The notes: generated by a model from the letters alone, not told the origin. A DNA stretch of 13,340 bases from Pseudoruminococcus sp964385235 (GCA_964385235.1 CAYLOD010000051.1:1-13340); one strand, 5' to 3'. Counted from the stretch's first letter, positions 6,020 to 13,340 are shown. Translations and numbers: made by a program.

Positions 6020-6559
6020 ATGAAAAAATTATTACAAAACAGCGGAAAAATAGGAAAAATAATTATGAGCATTTGCGAGATCCTGCTCGGCGTGCTGCTT
6101 TTTATCAATCCCAAAGGCCTTACCTCGGTAATAATCGTGGTTATCGGTATTGCCCTGATAATGACGGGAATCGTGTACGTTATACGTTATTTTCGCGCCG
6201 ACCCTGTCAGCGCGCATCTTGAACAGGGACTTGCAAAGGCGCTCTGCGCTCTTGCTGTTGGCTTGCTCTGCCTGTTCAATTCAAACTGGCTTATCGAAAC
6301 GTTCTCCTTTGTTATAGGGGTGATTGTTCTTTTCACAGGCATTCTCCGCATACAATGGACAGTTGATATGCTGAGAATGAAAACAGGACGCTGGTATATT
6401 CTTGGGATCGGCGCGGTGCTTTCCGTCGCGTTTGGAATTATTATTTTGCTGAATCCCTTCGCGTGGACAGATTTCCTTTGGACGTTTGTGGCGATTTGCA
6501 TGATCGTCAACGCTATGTTTGATCTCTGCGCCGCTTTCCTCACAAGTTCGTCAGATTAA
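6020..6559 (+). CDS. DUF308 / HdeD-like integral membrane protein
   Basis: A 179-residue protein that is almost entirely membrane-embedded, with six predicted helices near residues 14-31, 33-57, 70-87, 93-112, 124-146 and 152-175. Repeats of the type G-hydrophobic-LLxxNP (LLFINPKG near 26-33, IILLNPF near 141-147) are the hallmark of DUF308; the E. coli relative HdeD contributes to acid resistance at high cell density. Function here is unproven. AAAGGA lies ten bases before the ATG. The 199-base gap to the HAD gene contains a hairpin (AGCAGGGC 5953-5960 pairing with GCCTTGCT 5965-5972) without a T-run, so separation from the HAD gene is unclear. Downstream lies the DUF389 gene in the same orientation. 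No clear promoter was recognised. Confidence 0.87.
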   Translation: MKKLLQNSGKIGKIIMSICEILLGVLLFINPKGLTSVIIVVIGIALIMTGIVYVIRYFRADPVSAHLEQGLAKALCALAVGLLCLFNSNWLIETFSFVIGVIVLFTGILRIQWTVDMLRMKTGRWYILGIGAVLSVAFGIIILLNPFAWTDFLWTFVAICMIVNAMFDLCAAFLTSSSD

Positions 6560-6661
6560 GTTGAATATGACGATTCGGTAAGCGTAGGGGGAGAGTCTGC
6601 CGCTCCAAAATGTCATATTGTTTGCCGGGCGGAATATTACGCAATTCATTATAGCGGTTAT

Positions 6662-6694
6662 GCGCGGCGAGGTTTCGTATCAACCCCGCCGCGC
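6662..6694 (+). other. GC-rich hairpin between the DUF308 and DUF389 genes
   Basis: GCGCGGCG (6662-6669) pairs with CGCCGCGC (6687-6694). After one A/C mismatch, GGTT (6671-6674) pairs with AACC (6682-6685) around a seven-base loop. There is no T-run, so it is not a standard terminator. It could be an mRNA stability or processing element, or a factor-dependent pause site. Confidence 0.5.
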
Positions 6695-6777
6695 TCTGAT
6701 TATGGATTACAGCGATATTGGGGCATAGCTGTCCGGGTTTGATTATAAATTTTTGAAAAAGGACGGATATAATAAAC

Positions 6778-8172
6778 ATGGACAACGATACGAAGTCGTC
6801 TAAGCGCAGTGTCAAAGCGTATTTCAGCAATCTTTTGGATATGCGAAGCAATATGCTGTCCTATGATGAGCTTCACGACATGATGGAGGAAAATACGGTC
6901 ATACACGGCGCGAATATGTGGATCCTCATGCTTGCGATCCTTATCGCCTCTATCGGTTTAAATGTCAACTCTACAGCCGTCATTATCGGCGCGATGCTGA
7001 TTTCCCCGCTCATGAGCGGCATACTCACTATTGGCTATTCCCTCGCTATAAGGGATCTTGCTATGCTGAAGAAGGCGGCGACCCGTTTCGCAACACAGGT
7101 TGTTATCAGCCTTATCACCTCTACGATATATTTTACTCTGTCGCCGCTCAGCACGGCTACAAGTGAAATGATAGCGCGGACAAGCCCGACAATGTGGGAC
7201 GTGCTGATCGCGCTGTTCGGCGGAATAGCGGGCAGCATAGGCAACACGAGGAAGAAAACGAGCAACGTCATTCCCGGTGTTGCTATCGCGACGGCGCTCA
7301 TGCCGCCCCTCTGTACGGTGGGATACGGTATCGCGACGAAACAGTTGAGATTTATCATTGGCGCGTTTTATCTCTTTACAATCAACACACTTTTTATTGC
7401 CCTGTCCGCGCTAATCGTCACGAGGATGCTCGGCGTGCCGCGTGTGAAGGAGCTTGACGACAAAAAACAGAAGCACGCCAACCGCATAATAATGACGCTT
7501 ATAATCATAACCGTGATACCGAGCATACTTACGGGAGCATATACGGTATATAAATCGGTCATTGAAAAAAACATATCGGATTATCTCAATTCTGAATTTG
7601 TGTTTGCGGATACACAGCTCGTACAAAGCAGTGTTGACAATATCAACCGTGAGATTTCCGTTTCACTTGTGGGAGCGCAGCTTTCGGACACAAGAATTTC
7701 CGAGCTTACCGATAAGCTTTCCGATTATGATCTCAGCGATTTTACCCTCCGCGTCATGCAGAATAAACAGATCGGCGGCGAGGAGGATAACGATAAAGTA
7801 ACGATCGCCATTCAGGAAAACACAATACACGACCTGCAGAACCAATTAGACGAGGAAAAATCAAAAAATGCTGAGATTGAAGAAAACCTTAAAAGTCGGA
7901 TTGACTGCGCCGCGATTTCGGATAAAGCCGCCGCTGTATTTACAAAGCTTAATGATGTGCGCTGCGGGCTTATGTCGGGCGGGAGCGGAAATACCATACT
8001 TTTAACGGGTAAATCGTCCGCACAGCTTACAGCCGGCGAGCTCGAAACGATAAAAAACTTTGTCAGAGAGGAAAGCGGAATATCCGATGTAGAGCTGCAA
8101 ATCAAAGCTCCCGATGCGACGCCGCAGAAGTCCGGCAAAAATGAAACGGACAAGGAGAAAGTCAACAGATAA
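6778..8172 (+). CDS. DUF389 (TIGR00341-type) multi-pass membrane protein with long C-terminal tail
   Basis: A 464-residue protein. After a short hydrophilic N-terminus come about seven membrane helices (near 47-62, 66-88, 105-122, 140-156, 163-185, 192-215, 236-256). They carry the DUF389 signatures NSTAVIIGAMLISPLMSGI (64-82), GSIGNTRKKTSNVIPGVAIA (152-171) and ATALMPPLCTVGYG (171-184). The conserved polar and proline residues within helices suggest a transporter or channel, but no substrate is established. Residues 262-464 form a soluble tail: an alpha/beta segment (291-330), a coiled coil (about 341-375) and a second alpha/beta segment (404-443). The start is fixed by family similarity; the nearest purine-rich motif (AAAGGACGG) is 11-14 bases upstream, a rather long spacing. 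Ends before a clear terminator at 8222-8260. Likely works in the envelope, perhaps with the neighbouring DUF308 protein. Confidence 0.9.
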   Translation: MDNDTKSSKRSVKAYFSNLLDMRSNMLSYDELHDMMEENTVIHGANMWILMLAILIASIGLNVNSTAVIIGAMLISPLMSGILTIGYSLAIRDLAMLKKAATRFATQVVISLITSTIYFTLSPLSTATSEMIARTSPTMWDVLIALFGGIAGSIGNTRKKTSNVIPGVAIATALMPPLCTVGYGIATKQLRFIIGAFYLFTINTLFIALSALIVTRMLGVPRVKELDDKKQKHANRIIMTLIIITVIPSILTGAYTVYKSVIEKNISDYLNSEFVFADTQLVQSSVDNINREISVSLVGAQLSDTRISELTDKLSDYDLSDFTLRVMQNKQIGGEEDNDKVTIAIQENTIHDLQNQLDEEKSKNAEIEENLKSRIDCAAISDKAAAVFTKLNDVRCGLMSGGSGNTILLTGKSSAQLTAGELETIKNFVREESGISDVELQIKAPDATPQKSGKNETDKEKVNR

Positions 8173-8221
8173 GTCTGCGGATTTCGCGGGTAAATATTTC
8201 CACTGAGCGTTTGCGCCTCTG

Positions 8222-8260
8222 ACGGCAGGAAAACCGACTTTGCCCACCCTGCCGTTTTTT
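8222..8260 (+). terminator. Intrinsic terminator after the DUF389 gene
   Basis: ACGGCAGG (8222-8229) pairs perfectly with CCTGCCGT (8248-8255) around an 18-base loop. Six consecutive T (8255-8260) follow. It sits 50 bases after the stop codon. Confidence 0.85.
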
Positions 8261-8280
8261 AATACATATCAGGCGATATT

Positions 8281-8379
8281 GTCCCCGTCGGGCCCCGTCC
8301 CGTCGGGCCCCGTCCCGTCGGGCCCCGTCCCGTTGGGCCCCGTCCCGTTGGGCCCCGTCCCATCGGGCCCCGCCCCCGC
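8281..8379. repeat. GC-rich 15-bp minisatellite, six units plus a partial one
   Basis: Six head-to-tail units of GGGCCCCGTCCCGTC start at 8290, 8305, 8320, 8335, 8350 and 8365, preceded by a partial unit (8281-8289). Units 1 and 2 are identical; units 3 and 4 end in GTT, unit 5 in ATC, and unit 6 diverges to GGGCCCCGCCCCCGC. Each unit contains the palindrome GGGCCC. At its right end CCCGCCC pairs with GGGCGGG (8385-8391). Because 15 is divisible by three, open frames result on both strands (Gly-Pro-rich), but no ribosome binding site or recognisable protein supports them. Base composition is far richer in GC than the flanks. Confidence 0.9.
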
Positions 8380-8408
8380 GTTTTGGGCGGGAAAAAATTG
8401 CTGTAATC

Positions 8409-8443
8409 GGCAGGGGAAAAGTGATGCTCACGCCGCGCCTGCC
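8409..8443. other. Nested hairpin between minisatellite and promoter
   Basis: GGCAGG (8409-8414) pairs with CCTGCC (8438-8443), and inside it GTGA (8421-8424) pairs with TCAC (8428-8431) around a three-base loop. The outer arms repeat the CGGCAGG/CCTGCC of the terminator at 8222-8255. The rest of the 8380-8522 stretch holds no gene I can support; it becomes AT-rich from about 8464 toward the promoter. Confidence 0.4.
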
Positions 8444-8522
8444 ACGCTGTATGACGTGCAAGTCCCTTATTAAAATTACAAATTTCCATTGACGTGAAAA
8501 TAATAATATTTGCTTAATTTGC

Positions 8523-8551
8523 TTGATTTTTTTGCAGTCCTATGATATACT
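8523..8551 (+). promoter_or_regulatory. Promoter of the giant repeat-protein gene
   Basis: TTGATT (8523-8528), a 17-base spacer and TATACT (8546-8551) with an extended TG (8543-8544). The predicted start near 8558 gives a leader of about 60 bases carrying AAGGAGG six bases before the ATG at 8619. Confidence 0.8.
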
Positions 8552-8618
8552 GTAGTAACAATATTTAAAAATATAAAGCATTGTGATTAAAACTATATTT
8601 AAAGTAAGGAGGAAAATT

Positions 8619-9020
8619 ATGAAGATCACAAGCAAGAAAATCGTATCGTTGACTTTATCTGCGGCAATGGTTGTTTCTATGGTTTCCGCGATGCCGGTTT
8701 ATGCAGATGATCTTTCGTCTGCCCATGAGCACGATCATACAGACGATGCCATGTTTGTATCGGCTCCGGGAGAGGAGGACGACAGGTCTTTGCCGTTAGA
8801 AGATGACGCCAAGCCTTTGATAACAGTCAGCGCAACCGAGGATCCCGAACATGGCATAGACGGAGGAGCAAGTCTGGACAAGACAACGTTCTGTGATATT
8901 CCTACCGTTACCATAAAGGCAACAGAGGGAAGAACCATAAGCTCCGTAACGGTCCTGAGAAACGAGGAAGCCTATGATTTGAATGTATTATGCCGATACA
9001 TTTGTAATAAATGCGGTTGA
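8619..9020 (+). CDS. N-terminal part of giant secreted Cys-rich protein (signal peptide; frame ends by frameshift)
   Basis: The start is fixed by AAGGAGG six bases upstream of ATG 8619. MKITSKKIVSLTLSAAMVVS begins a typical signal peptide with probable cleavage after VYA (residue 29), so the product is exported. The mature N-terminus is acidic and contains a His-rich HEHDH (36-40). A small beta-type domain with IPTVTIKATEGRTISSVTV follows (94-112). The sense frame holds until about residue 122 (LN). After that the frame runs into CRYICNKCG and a stop at 9020, while the next frame continues naturally as YYADTFVINAVDD from 8986. Dropping one base near 8985 joins the two parts seamlessly, so I read this as the 5' piece of the gene continuing at 8983-12831. 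A genuinely separate 134-residue secreted protein is the less likely reading. Confidence 0.7.
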   Translation: MKITSKKIVSLTLSAAMVVSMVSAMPVYADDLSSAHEHDHTDDAMFVSAPGEEDDRSLPLEDDAKPLITVSATEDPEHGIDGGASLDKTTFCDIPTVTIKATEGRTISSVTVLRNEEAYDLNVLCRYICNKCG

Positions 9021-12000
9021 CGACAAGGATCAGGCTGCCGATCCTGTTACTATACAGGCGTTTCTGAAGCATAACTGGGCAATACATTATAACGGAGCCT
9101 ATGGCAAACGTGAAAGTGTCAGCTATGATGCTACCTGTACGGCGCCGAAATATACAGCGATGAATTATTACTGCAGCGTATGCGGAGATGTCTATGAAAC
9201 ATATTATAATAAGCCACGGCTCGGTGAGGATGGTACATACGATTATCTTCCCGAAGGAGAAAGACCGAAAGGACATAAATTTACTGAGCAGAGCGTAACA
9301 AACAACTGCGGTACTTATACTAAGAAAACCTGCGAAGAATGCGGATTTATCATAATAGAGGAAGAACAGTCACATCATAATTGGGGCGATGATATTCTGA
9401 CTAAGCAGCCTGACTGCGATACGGACGGATATACCTATAAGGTATGTTCGGACTGCAATGAGCATAAGTCTGTGGAAACTGTTTCCGCCACGGGTCATAA
9501 ATTCGGATTATGGTACACCACTAAAGAGGCAATCTGCGGACAAGAAGGTGAAAGAGAACGCAGGTGTTCGGTTTGCAATGATACCGAAACGGCTCCGATA
9601 GCAAGTCCCGAAAGCCATAACTTCAGGCTGATCACTACAAAGGAGGCAACCTGTGAGGAGCCGGGTACCCGTGAAAGAAGATGTATATATTGTAATTATA
9701 CCGATCCGAATTCAAAGGAGGAAATACCAGCTGTCGGACATAATTGGGTCGACATTCCCGATACGAGTACCGCTACTTGTATGGAGGACGGTACAAAGCG
9801 GCAGAGATGCACAATCTGTGATGAGGAACAGACCGTTGAATCCAAAGCGTACGGTGAACACTTATGGCAGGGCGAGATAAAAAAGCCCGCTTCCTGCAGC
9901 GAAGAAGGTATAATGGAATATACCTGCAAGCGGTGCGGAGAAATAAAGGAGGAACCTATTGAAAAGGTTGACCATACACCGCCTAAGGGCCGCGTAAGTT
10001 GTACAAACCCGACAAAATGTACTGTTTGCGGCACTGTTATAAAAGAGGCGGGGGAGCATACATTTGAGAAATATAATTATGGAAAATACAATCACTGGGC
10101 TGTATGCACTGTATGCGGTGAAAATGTGACAACCCCCCATGATCCCGATCCTGACGAAAACTGCAAAACATCTTATGTATGCAGCTGCGGATACACCGTT
10201 CCCGCGAGAAGCACACATTTATACAGCGGAAGCAACGACAGAAGATGGGATGAAGAAAGTCACTGGTATGTATGCAATTCAGCCGGATGTACACAGAAGG
10301 TAAATGTTATAAAGCATTACGGAGGAACGGCGACCTGCAGTCAGAAAGCAGTATGTACAGGCTGCGGCGCTGAATACGGAGATTATGATACAACAAAGCA
10401 CGGCGATACGGAAATAAAAGGCAAGGTTGAGCCTGAGGTCGGCAAGGAGGGCTATACCGGAGATGTATATTGTCTGGATTGTAATCAGATAATCGAGAAG
10501 GGTGAAACTGTTCCGGCTATACCTCCGGCACATGAGCATAATTTCGATAAGCTTGTTAGTGACGGTACAGGTCACTGGCATCAATGTGAGTGCGGAGTGA
10601 AAGCTGACGATTTCACGGCTCATTCATACAGTAATTGTATGTCAACCGAAGGCGGACATTACCGTATGTGCTATGTATGTTCGCACAGAACAGCAGTTGA
10701 GCCCCATTTGGCGGCTGATGATGACGGCAACTGTGAAACAGCGGTATTGTGCCTTGAATGCATGGCTACTGTAGTACCCGCAAAGACACATAACTTTAAC
10801 GACGACTATACGGGCGATGAAGACGGACATTATCATATATGTGCTAATCCCGGATGTAATGTTACCGATACCAAGGTAAAGCACAGCGGCGGAGTCGCTG
10901 ATTGCGGCGAGAAAGCGGTATGTGAGGTCTGCGGAATGGAATATGGGGAAAAGGATCCCTCTAACCATGTCGGCGGAATAATAATTGAAAGAAAAACAGA
11001 TCCCGGTGAATTTACAGAGGGCTATACGGGTGACGAATGCTGTGCGAGCTGTGGAGAAATCCTTAAAAAGGGAGAAAAAATTCCGGCGACCGGACACATC
11101 TATGAATGGCGCAGCGATTCTACTCACCATTGGCAGCAATGCAAAATCTGCGGAGATGAAATCGGTCAGACCACTCATGTATTCGGAGAATATACAAAAA
11201 CAGCAGAGGGACATACACATAAGTGTGATATCTGCGGATACACTTCGACCGAAAATCATGTGCCTGCGCTGAGTGATAAAAACTGTGAAACACCACTTAA
11301 CTGCTCTGTATGTGATTATGAAATAGAATCCGCAAAGCAGCATACTTGGAGTGAGCAGTATATCACCGACGGTCATACGCATACCAGAAAATGTATCAAT
11401 GCCGATTGCGGAGCAACCGAAACAGGAGATCATACGGGCGGCAAGGCCACTTGTGTTACACAGGCGGAATGTGAGATTTGCCATGTAAAATACGGGGCTT
11501 TAGATCCCGAAAATCATGCAAATGATAACTATATAATAAAAGATCATAAAGAGGCTACCGAAACAGAGGATGGCTATACCGGCGATAAGATTTGTGCGGA
11601 CTGCTTCGCTGTTATTGAAAAAGGTGAAACAATTCCCGCAGTCGGAACACAGCATAAACATAACTGGAGTGAAATGAATTTCGATGATAGCGGACACTGG
11701 CGTGAATGTACCGAATGCGGCGTATATGAAAATGAAACAAAGTCCGAACATGTCTATACAGATTCCTATGGCAGCGATGCGAATACCCATTGGTTTGAAT
11801 GTACGGTTTGCGGATACAGGCACAAGAGCGCGCATAATCCGTATGCCGATGACGGAAACTGCACAACACCGGTGCTTTGCTCGGTATGCGGAGAAACTGT
11901 AATCGAGGGTAATGAAGCACACAGTTTTGACGGCGTATATTTCAGTGATGAAACAGGTCACTGGCGCGTATGTACAAACGATGGCTGCGGCGTTGCGGAA

Positions 12001-12831
12001 ACACATGAGGAGCATTCGGGCGGAACCGTATCTTGTGTGCATAAGGCGGTTTGTGCAGATTGCGGACAGGAATACGGCGAGGTGGATAATACAAAACACC
12101 TCAACACGGAGCTTCATAATTATATTCCTCCAACAGAAACGGAAGCGGGCTACAGCGGAGATACCTATTGTTCTGACTGCGGAGCGCTTGTTTCAAGAGG
12201 AGAGGCAATAGCGCCTCTGCCGCCCGAGGAGCATGTACACAGCTATACGAAGTTAAATTCGGACGATACTCATCATTGGCTTGAATGTGAAATCTGCGGA
12301 GCGCATACATCATATACTGCTCATACATTCGGAGATTATACAGCCGTTGAGGACGGACATTATCATACCTGCACCGAATGCGGAAAAACCGTAGGTGTAC
12401 CGCATACGCCGATCGAGGATGATAAGGACTGCACAACGCCGCTGAACTGCTCGGAATGCGGATATGTTATAGAAAATGCTAAAGAGCATACATGGGGAGA
12501 ATGGACGTCCGAAAGCGGAACCCATAAAAAGGAATGCCTGAATCCTTACTGTGATGTTACTGAAACAGGCGTGCACTCCGGCGGTATGGCAACGTGTAAG
12601 GCTGAGGCTGTATGCGATATATGCGGTCTTGCATACGGAGAAAAGAATTTAGCCAACCATGCCGGCGATACTGAAATAAAGGGCTATAAGCCCGCAACGG
12701 AAACAGAGGCGGGATATACCGGAGATTTGTGGTGTCTTGACTGCGGACAGATTATATCGTTCGGAAATGAGATACCTATGCTTGAGCCTGAACACGTTCA
12801 TAGCTGGAGCGGCGAATGGGAAACTGACTGA
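8983..12831 (+). CDS. Main body of the giant Cys/His-rich repeat surface protein (second segment of the interrupted gene)
   Basis: This frame alone gives 1282 residues with no signal peptide; it overlaps the signal-peptide segment by 38 bases and is best read as its frameshifted continuation. From about 9115 to 10035 it holds six or seven short modules of 35-45 residues of the form GH-W/F ... ATC...G...C-x-x-C ... IPA, a pattern common in clostridial surface proteins. From 10057 on it changes to composite blocks of about 187 residues. Each block carries about five CxxC pairs and recurrent HW.C, DDGNC.TP..C, HSGG.A.C..KAVC..CG and TETE.GYTGD..C..CG motifs. Paired Cys with His suggest zinc-ribbon-like metal sites or disulfide-stabilised rods; binding target unknown. 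It ends at TGA 12829-12831, inside a block and clearly premature. An independent start at 8983 has only a weak GAGGAAG 12 bases upstream. Confidence 0.72.
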   Translation: MYYADTFVINAVDDKDQAADPVTIQAFLKHNWAIHYNGAYGKRESVSYDATCTAPKYTAMNYYCSVCGDVYETYYNKPRLGEDGTYDYLPEGERPKGHKFTEQSVTNNCGTYTKKTCEECGFIIIEEEQSHHNWGDDILTKQPDCDTDGYTYKVCSDCNEHKSVETVSATGHKFGLWYTTKEAICGQEGERERRCSVCNDTETAPIASPESHNFRLITTKEATCEEPGTRERRCIYCNYTDPNSKEEIPAVGHNWVDIPDTSTATCMEDGTKRQRCTICDEEQTVESKAYGEHLWQGEIKKPASCSEEGIMEYTCKRCGEIKEEPIEKVDHTPPKGRVSCTNPTKCTVCGTVIKEAGEHTFEKYNYGKYNHWAVCTVCGENVTTPHDPDPDENCKTSYVCSCGYTVPARSTHLYSGSNDRRWDEESHWYVCNSAGCTQKVNVIKHYGGTATCSQKAVCTGCGAEYGDYDTTKHGDTEIKGKVEPEVGKEGYTGDVYCLDCNQIIEKGETVPAIPPAHEHNFDKLVSDGTGHWHQCECGVKADDFTAHSYSNCMSTEGGHYRMCYVCSHRTAVEPHLAADDDGNCETAVLCLECMATVVPAKTHNFNDDYTGDEDGHYHICANPGCNVTDTKVKHSGGVADCGEKAVCEVCGMEYGEKDPSNHVGGIIIERKTDPGEFTEGYTGDECCASCGEILKKGEKIPATGHIYEWRSDSTHHWQQCKICGDEIGQTTHVFGEYTKTAEGHTHKCDICGYTSTENHVPALSDKNCETPLNCSVCDYEIESAKQHTWSEQYITDGHTHTRKCINADCGATETGDHTGGKATCVTQAECEICHVKYGALDPENHANDNYIIKDHKEATETEDGYTGDKICADCFAVIEKGETIPAVGTQHKHNWSEMNFDDSGHWRECTECGVYENETKSEHVYTDSYGSDANTHWFECTVCGYRHKSAHNPYADDGNCTTPVLCSVCGETVIEGNEAHSFDGVYFSDETGHWRVCTNDGCGVAETHEEHSGGTVSCVHKAVCADCGQEYGEVDNTKHLNTELHNYIPPTETEAGYSGDTYCSDCGALVSRGEAIAPLPPEEHVHSYTKLNSDDTHHWLECEICGAHTSYTAHTFGDYTAVEDGHYHTCTECGKTVGVPHTPIEDDKDCTTPLNCSECGYVIENAKEHTWGEWTSESGTHKKECLNPYCDVTETGVHSGGMATCKAEAVCDICGLAYGEKNLANHAGDTEIKGYKPATETEAGYTGDLWCLDCGQIISFGNEIPMLEPEHVHSWSGEWETD

Positions 12832-13340
12832 ACACATCATTGGAAAGTCTGCACGGAATGCGGCAATTACGATCCCGACAGCCTTGTTGAGCATAAATTC
12901 TCGGATTATCAGTCCTCAGACGGAGGCCATTTTAAAACCTGTGAAATATGCGGATACGTAAGCACAGCGGAACCGCATATCGCTGCCGCTGACGATGGAA
13001 ACTGTGAGACACCTGTTCTTTGCGAGGTCTGCGGAGCAACTGTAACACAGGCAAAGCAGCACAGCTTCGGAGGTGTATATCTCAGCGATGAGAACGGACA
13101 TTGGCACGAATGTACAAATGAGGGATGTACCGTTACGGAAGAAAAGAAAGAACATCACGGCGGAGTTGCGACCTGTGTAAGTGCGGCTGCTTGTGTGGAT
13201 TGCGGCGAATATTACGGCGATCCCGATCCGAACAGCCATATAGGAAGCACGGAGATTACAGGTCAGAAGGTGGCGACGGAAACCGAGGAAGGTTATACCG
13301 GCGATGTTGTATGTACCAGTTGCGGAAAGACCGTAACAAA
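10057..13340 (+). repeat. Array of ~187-codon composite repeats within the surface-protein gene
   Basis: Equivalent His codons beginning each block lie at 10537 (HNF), 11095 (HIY), 11659 (HNW), 12238 (HSY) and 12799 (HSW), giving periods of 558, 564, 579 and 561 bases. A block lacking its first submodule begins at 10057. Copies are diverged in protein and more so in DNA (different synonymous codons), so this is an old duplication series and not a recent tandem expansion. The last block is cut by the window end. Confidence 0.85.
12832..13340 (+). pseudogene. Continuation of the giant repeat protein beyond the in-frame TGA (3' partial)
   Basis: The same frame stays open for 169 codons after the TGA at 12829-12831 and runs off the window. 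It begins THHWKVCTECGN and contains the complete set of block motifs (GHFKTCEICG, DDGNCETPVLC, HHGGVATC, TEEGYTGDVVC). It contains no Met codon and no obvious restart site, so it can be translated only by read-through of the TGA or if the stop is a sequence error. Codon and motif quality are as good as upstream, implying that any inactivation is recent. The TGA replaces a variable Ser/Asp/Gly position in other copies (SDSTHHW, DDTHHW, SDGTGHW). Confidence 0.65.

Noticed and set aside
6540..6906. Minus-strand frames across the DUF308-DUF389 gap
   Set aside because: They run into the start of the DUF389 gene in antisense, lack a ribosome binding site and show no family features.
8281..8379. CRISPR-like regular repeat
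   Set aside because: Units are directly adjacent 15-mers without spacers; this is a minisatellite.
8240..8473. Gly/Pro-rich small protein encoded across the minisatellite (plus strand), and a similar Gly-Arg-rich frame on the minus strand
   Set aside because: The open frames follow automatically from a 15-base repeat without stops. The plus frame starts inside the terminator loop and there is no ribosome binding site.
8583..8618. Upstream GTG start adding 12 residues to the secreted protein
   Set aside because: It would place a charged extension before the signal peptide; AAGGAGG points clearly to ATG 8619.
10642..12117. Long antisense open frames (280 and 205 residues) opposite the repeat gene
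   Set aside because: They mirror the strongly biased Cys/His/Tyr codons of the sense gene, lack ribosome binding sites and give Cys/Ile/Arg-rich nonsense translations.
12829..12831. TGA read as an amino acid by a genome-wide alternative code, or as selenocysteine
   Set aside because: TGA ends other intact genes here, and aligned repeat copies have Ser/Asp/Gly, not Cys/Trp/Sec, at this position.

Overview
The window looks like a chromosomal segment of a gut-type Clostridia bacterium, probably Oscillospiraceae/Ruminococcus-like. The evidence is a clostridial-style RarA and phosphoglucomutase, strong AGGAGG ribosome binding sites, consensus vegetative promoters with extended -10 boxes, and secreted repeat proteins at both ends. 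The genus is inferred from protein flavour, not from a marker gene.

Left part (1-3650). The C-terminal 71 codons of a secreted repeat-domain protein end at 218. A strong hairpin at 263-305 separates it from two housekeeping genes on the minus strand: rarA (355-1620, AAA+ ATPase acting at stalled forks) and pgcA (1717-3441, alpha-phosphoglucomutase). pgcA has a near-consensus promoter whose -10 overlaps a perfect 16-bp palindrome. Divergent from pgcA is a cytosolic protein with two DUF305 motifs (3648-4235).

Middle part (4236-5109). This holds terminators, a class II tRNA-Leu(GAG) on the minus strand with a perfect TTGACA-17-TATAAT promoter, a 20-bp-stem inverted repeat, and a structured region of about 300 bp without a credible gene. 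That region carries promoter-like sequences facing both ways and a rod-like fold.

Right-middle part (5110-8260). A HAD-family hydrolase is followed by two multi-pass membrane proteins, DUF308 (HdeD-like) and DUF389, all on the plus strand, ending at an intrinsic terminator. Their job is not evident; neighbouring placement suggests an envelope role for the two membrane proteins.

Right part (8261-13340). A GC-rich 15-bp minisatellite lies upstream of the promoter of a giant secreted Cys/His-rich repeat protein that runs off the window end (at least about 1570 residues conceptually). It has a signal peptide, a His-rich HEHDH segment, short CxxC modules, and then five successive blocks of about 187 residues. 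The reading frame is broken twice: a one-base frameshift near 8985 and an in-frame TGA at 12829-12831. Coding character is intact on both sides of each lesion, so this is a recent pseudogene, a recoded gene or a sequence error; it is the most interesting locus in the window.
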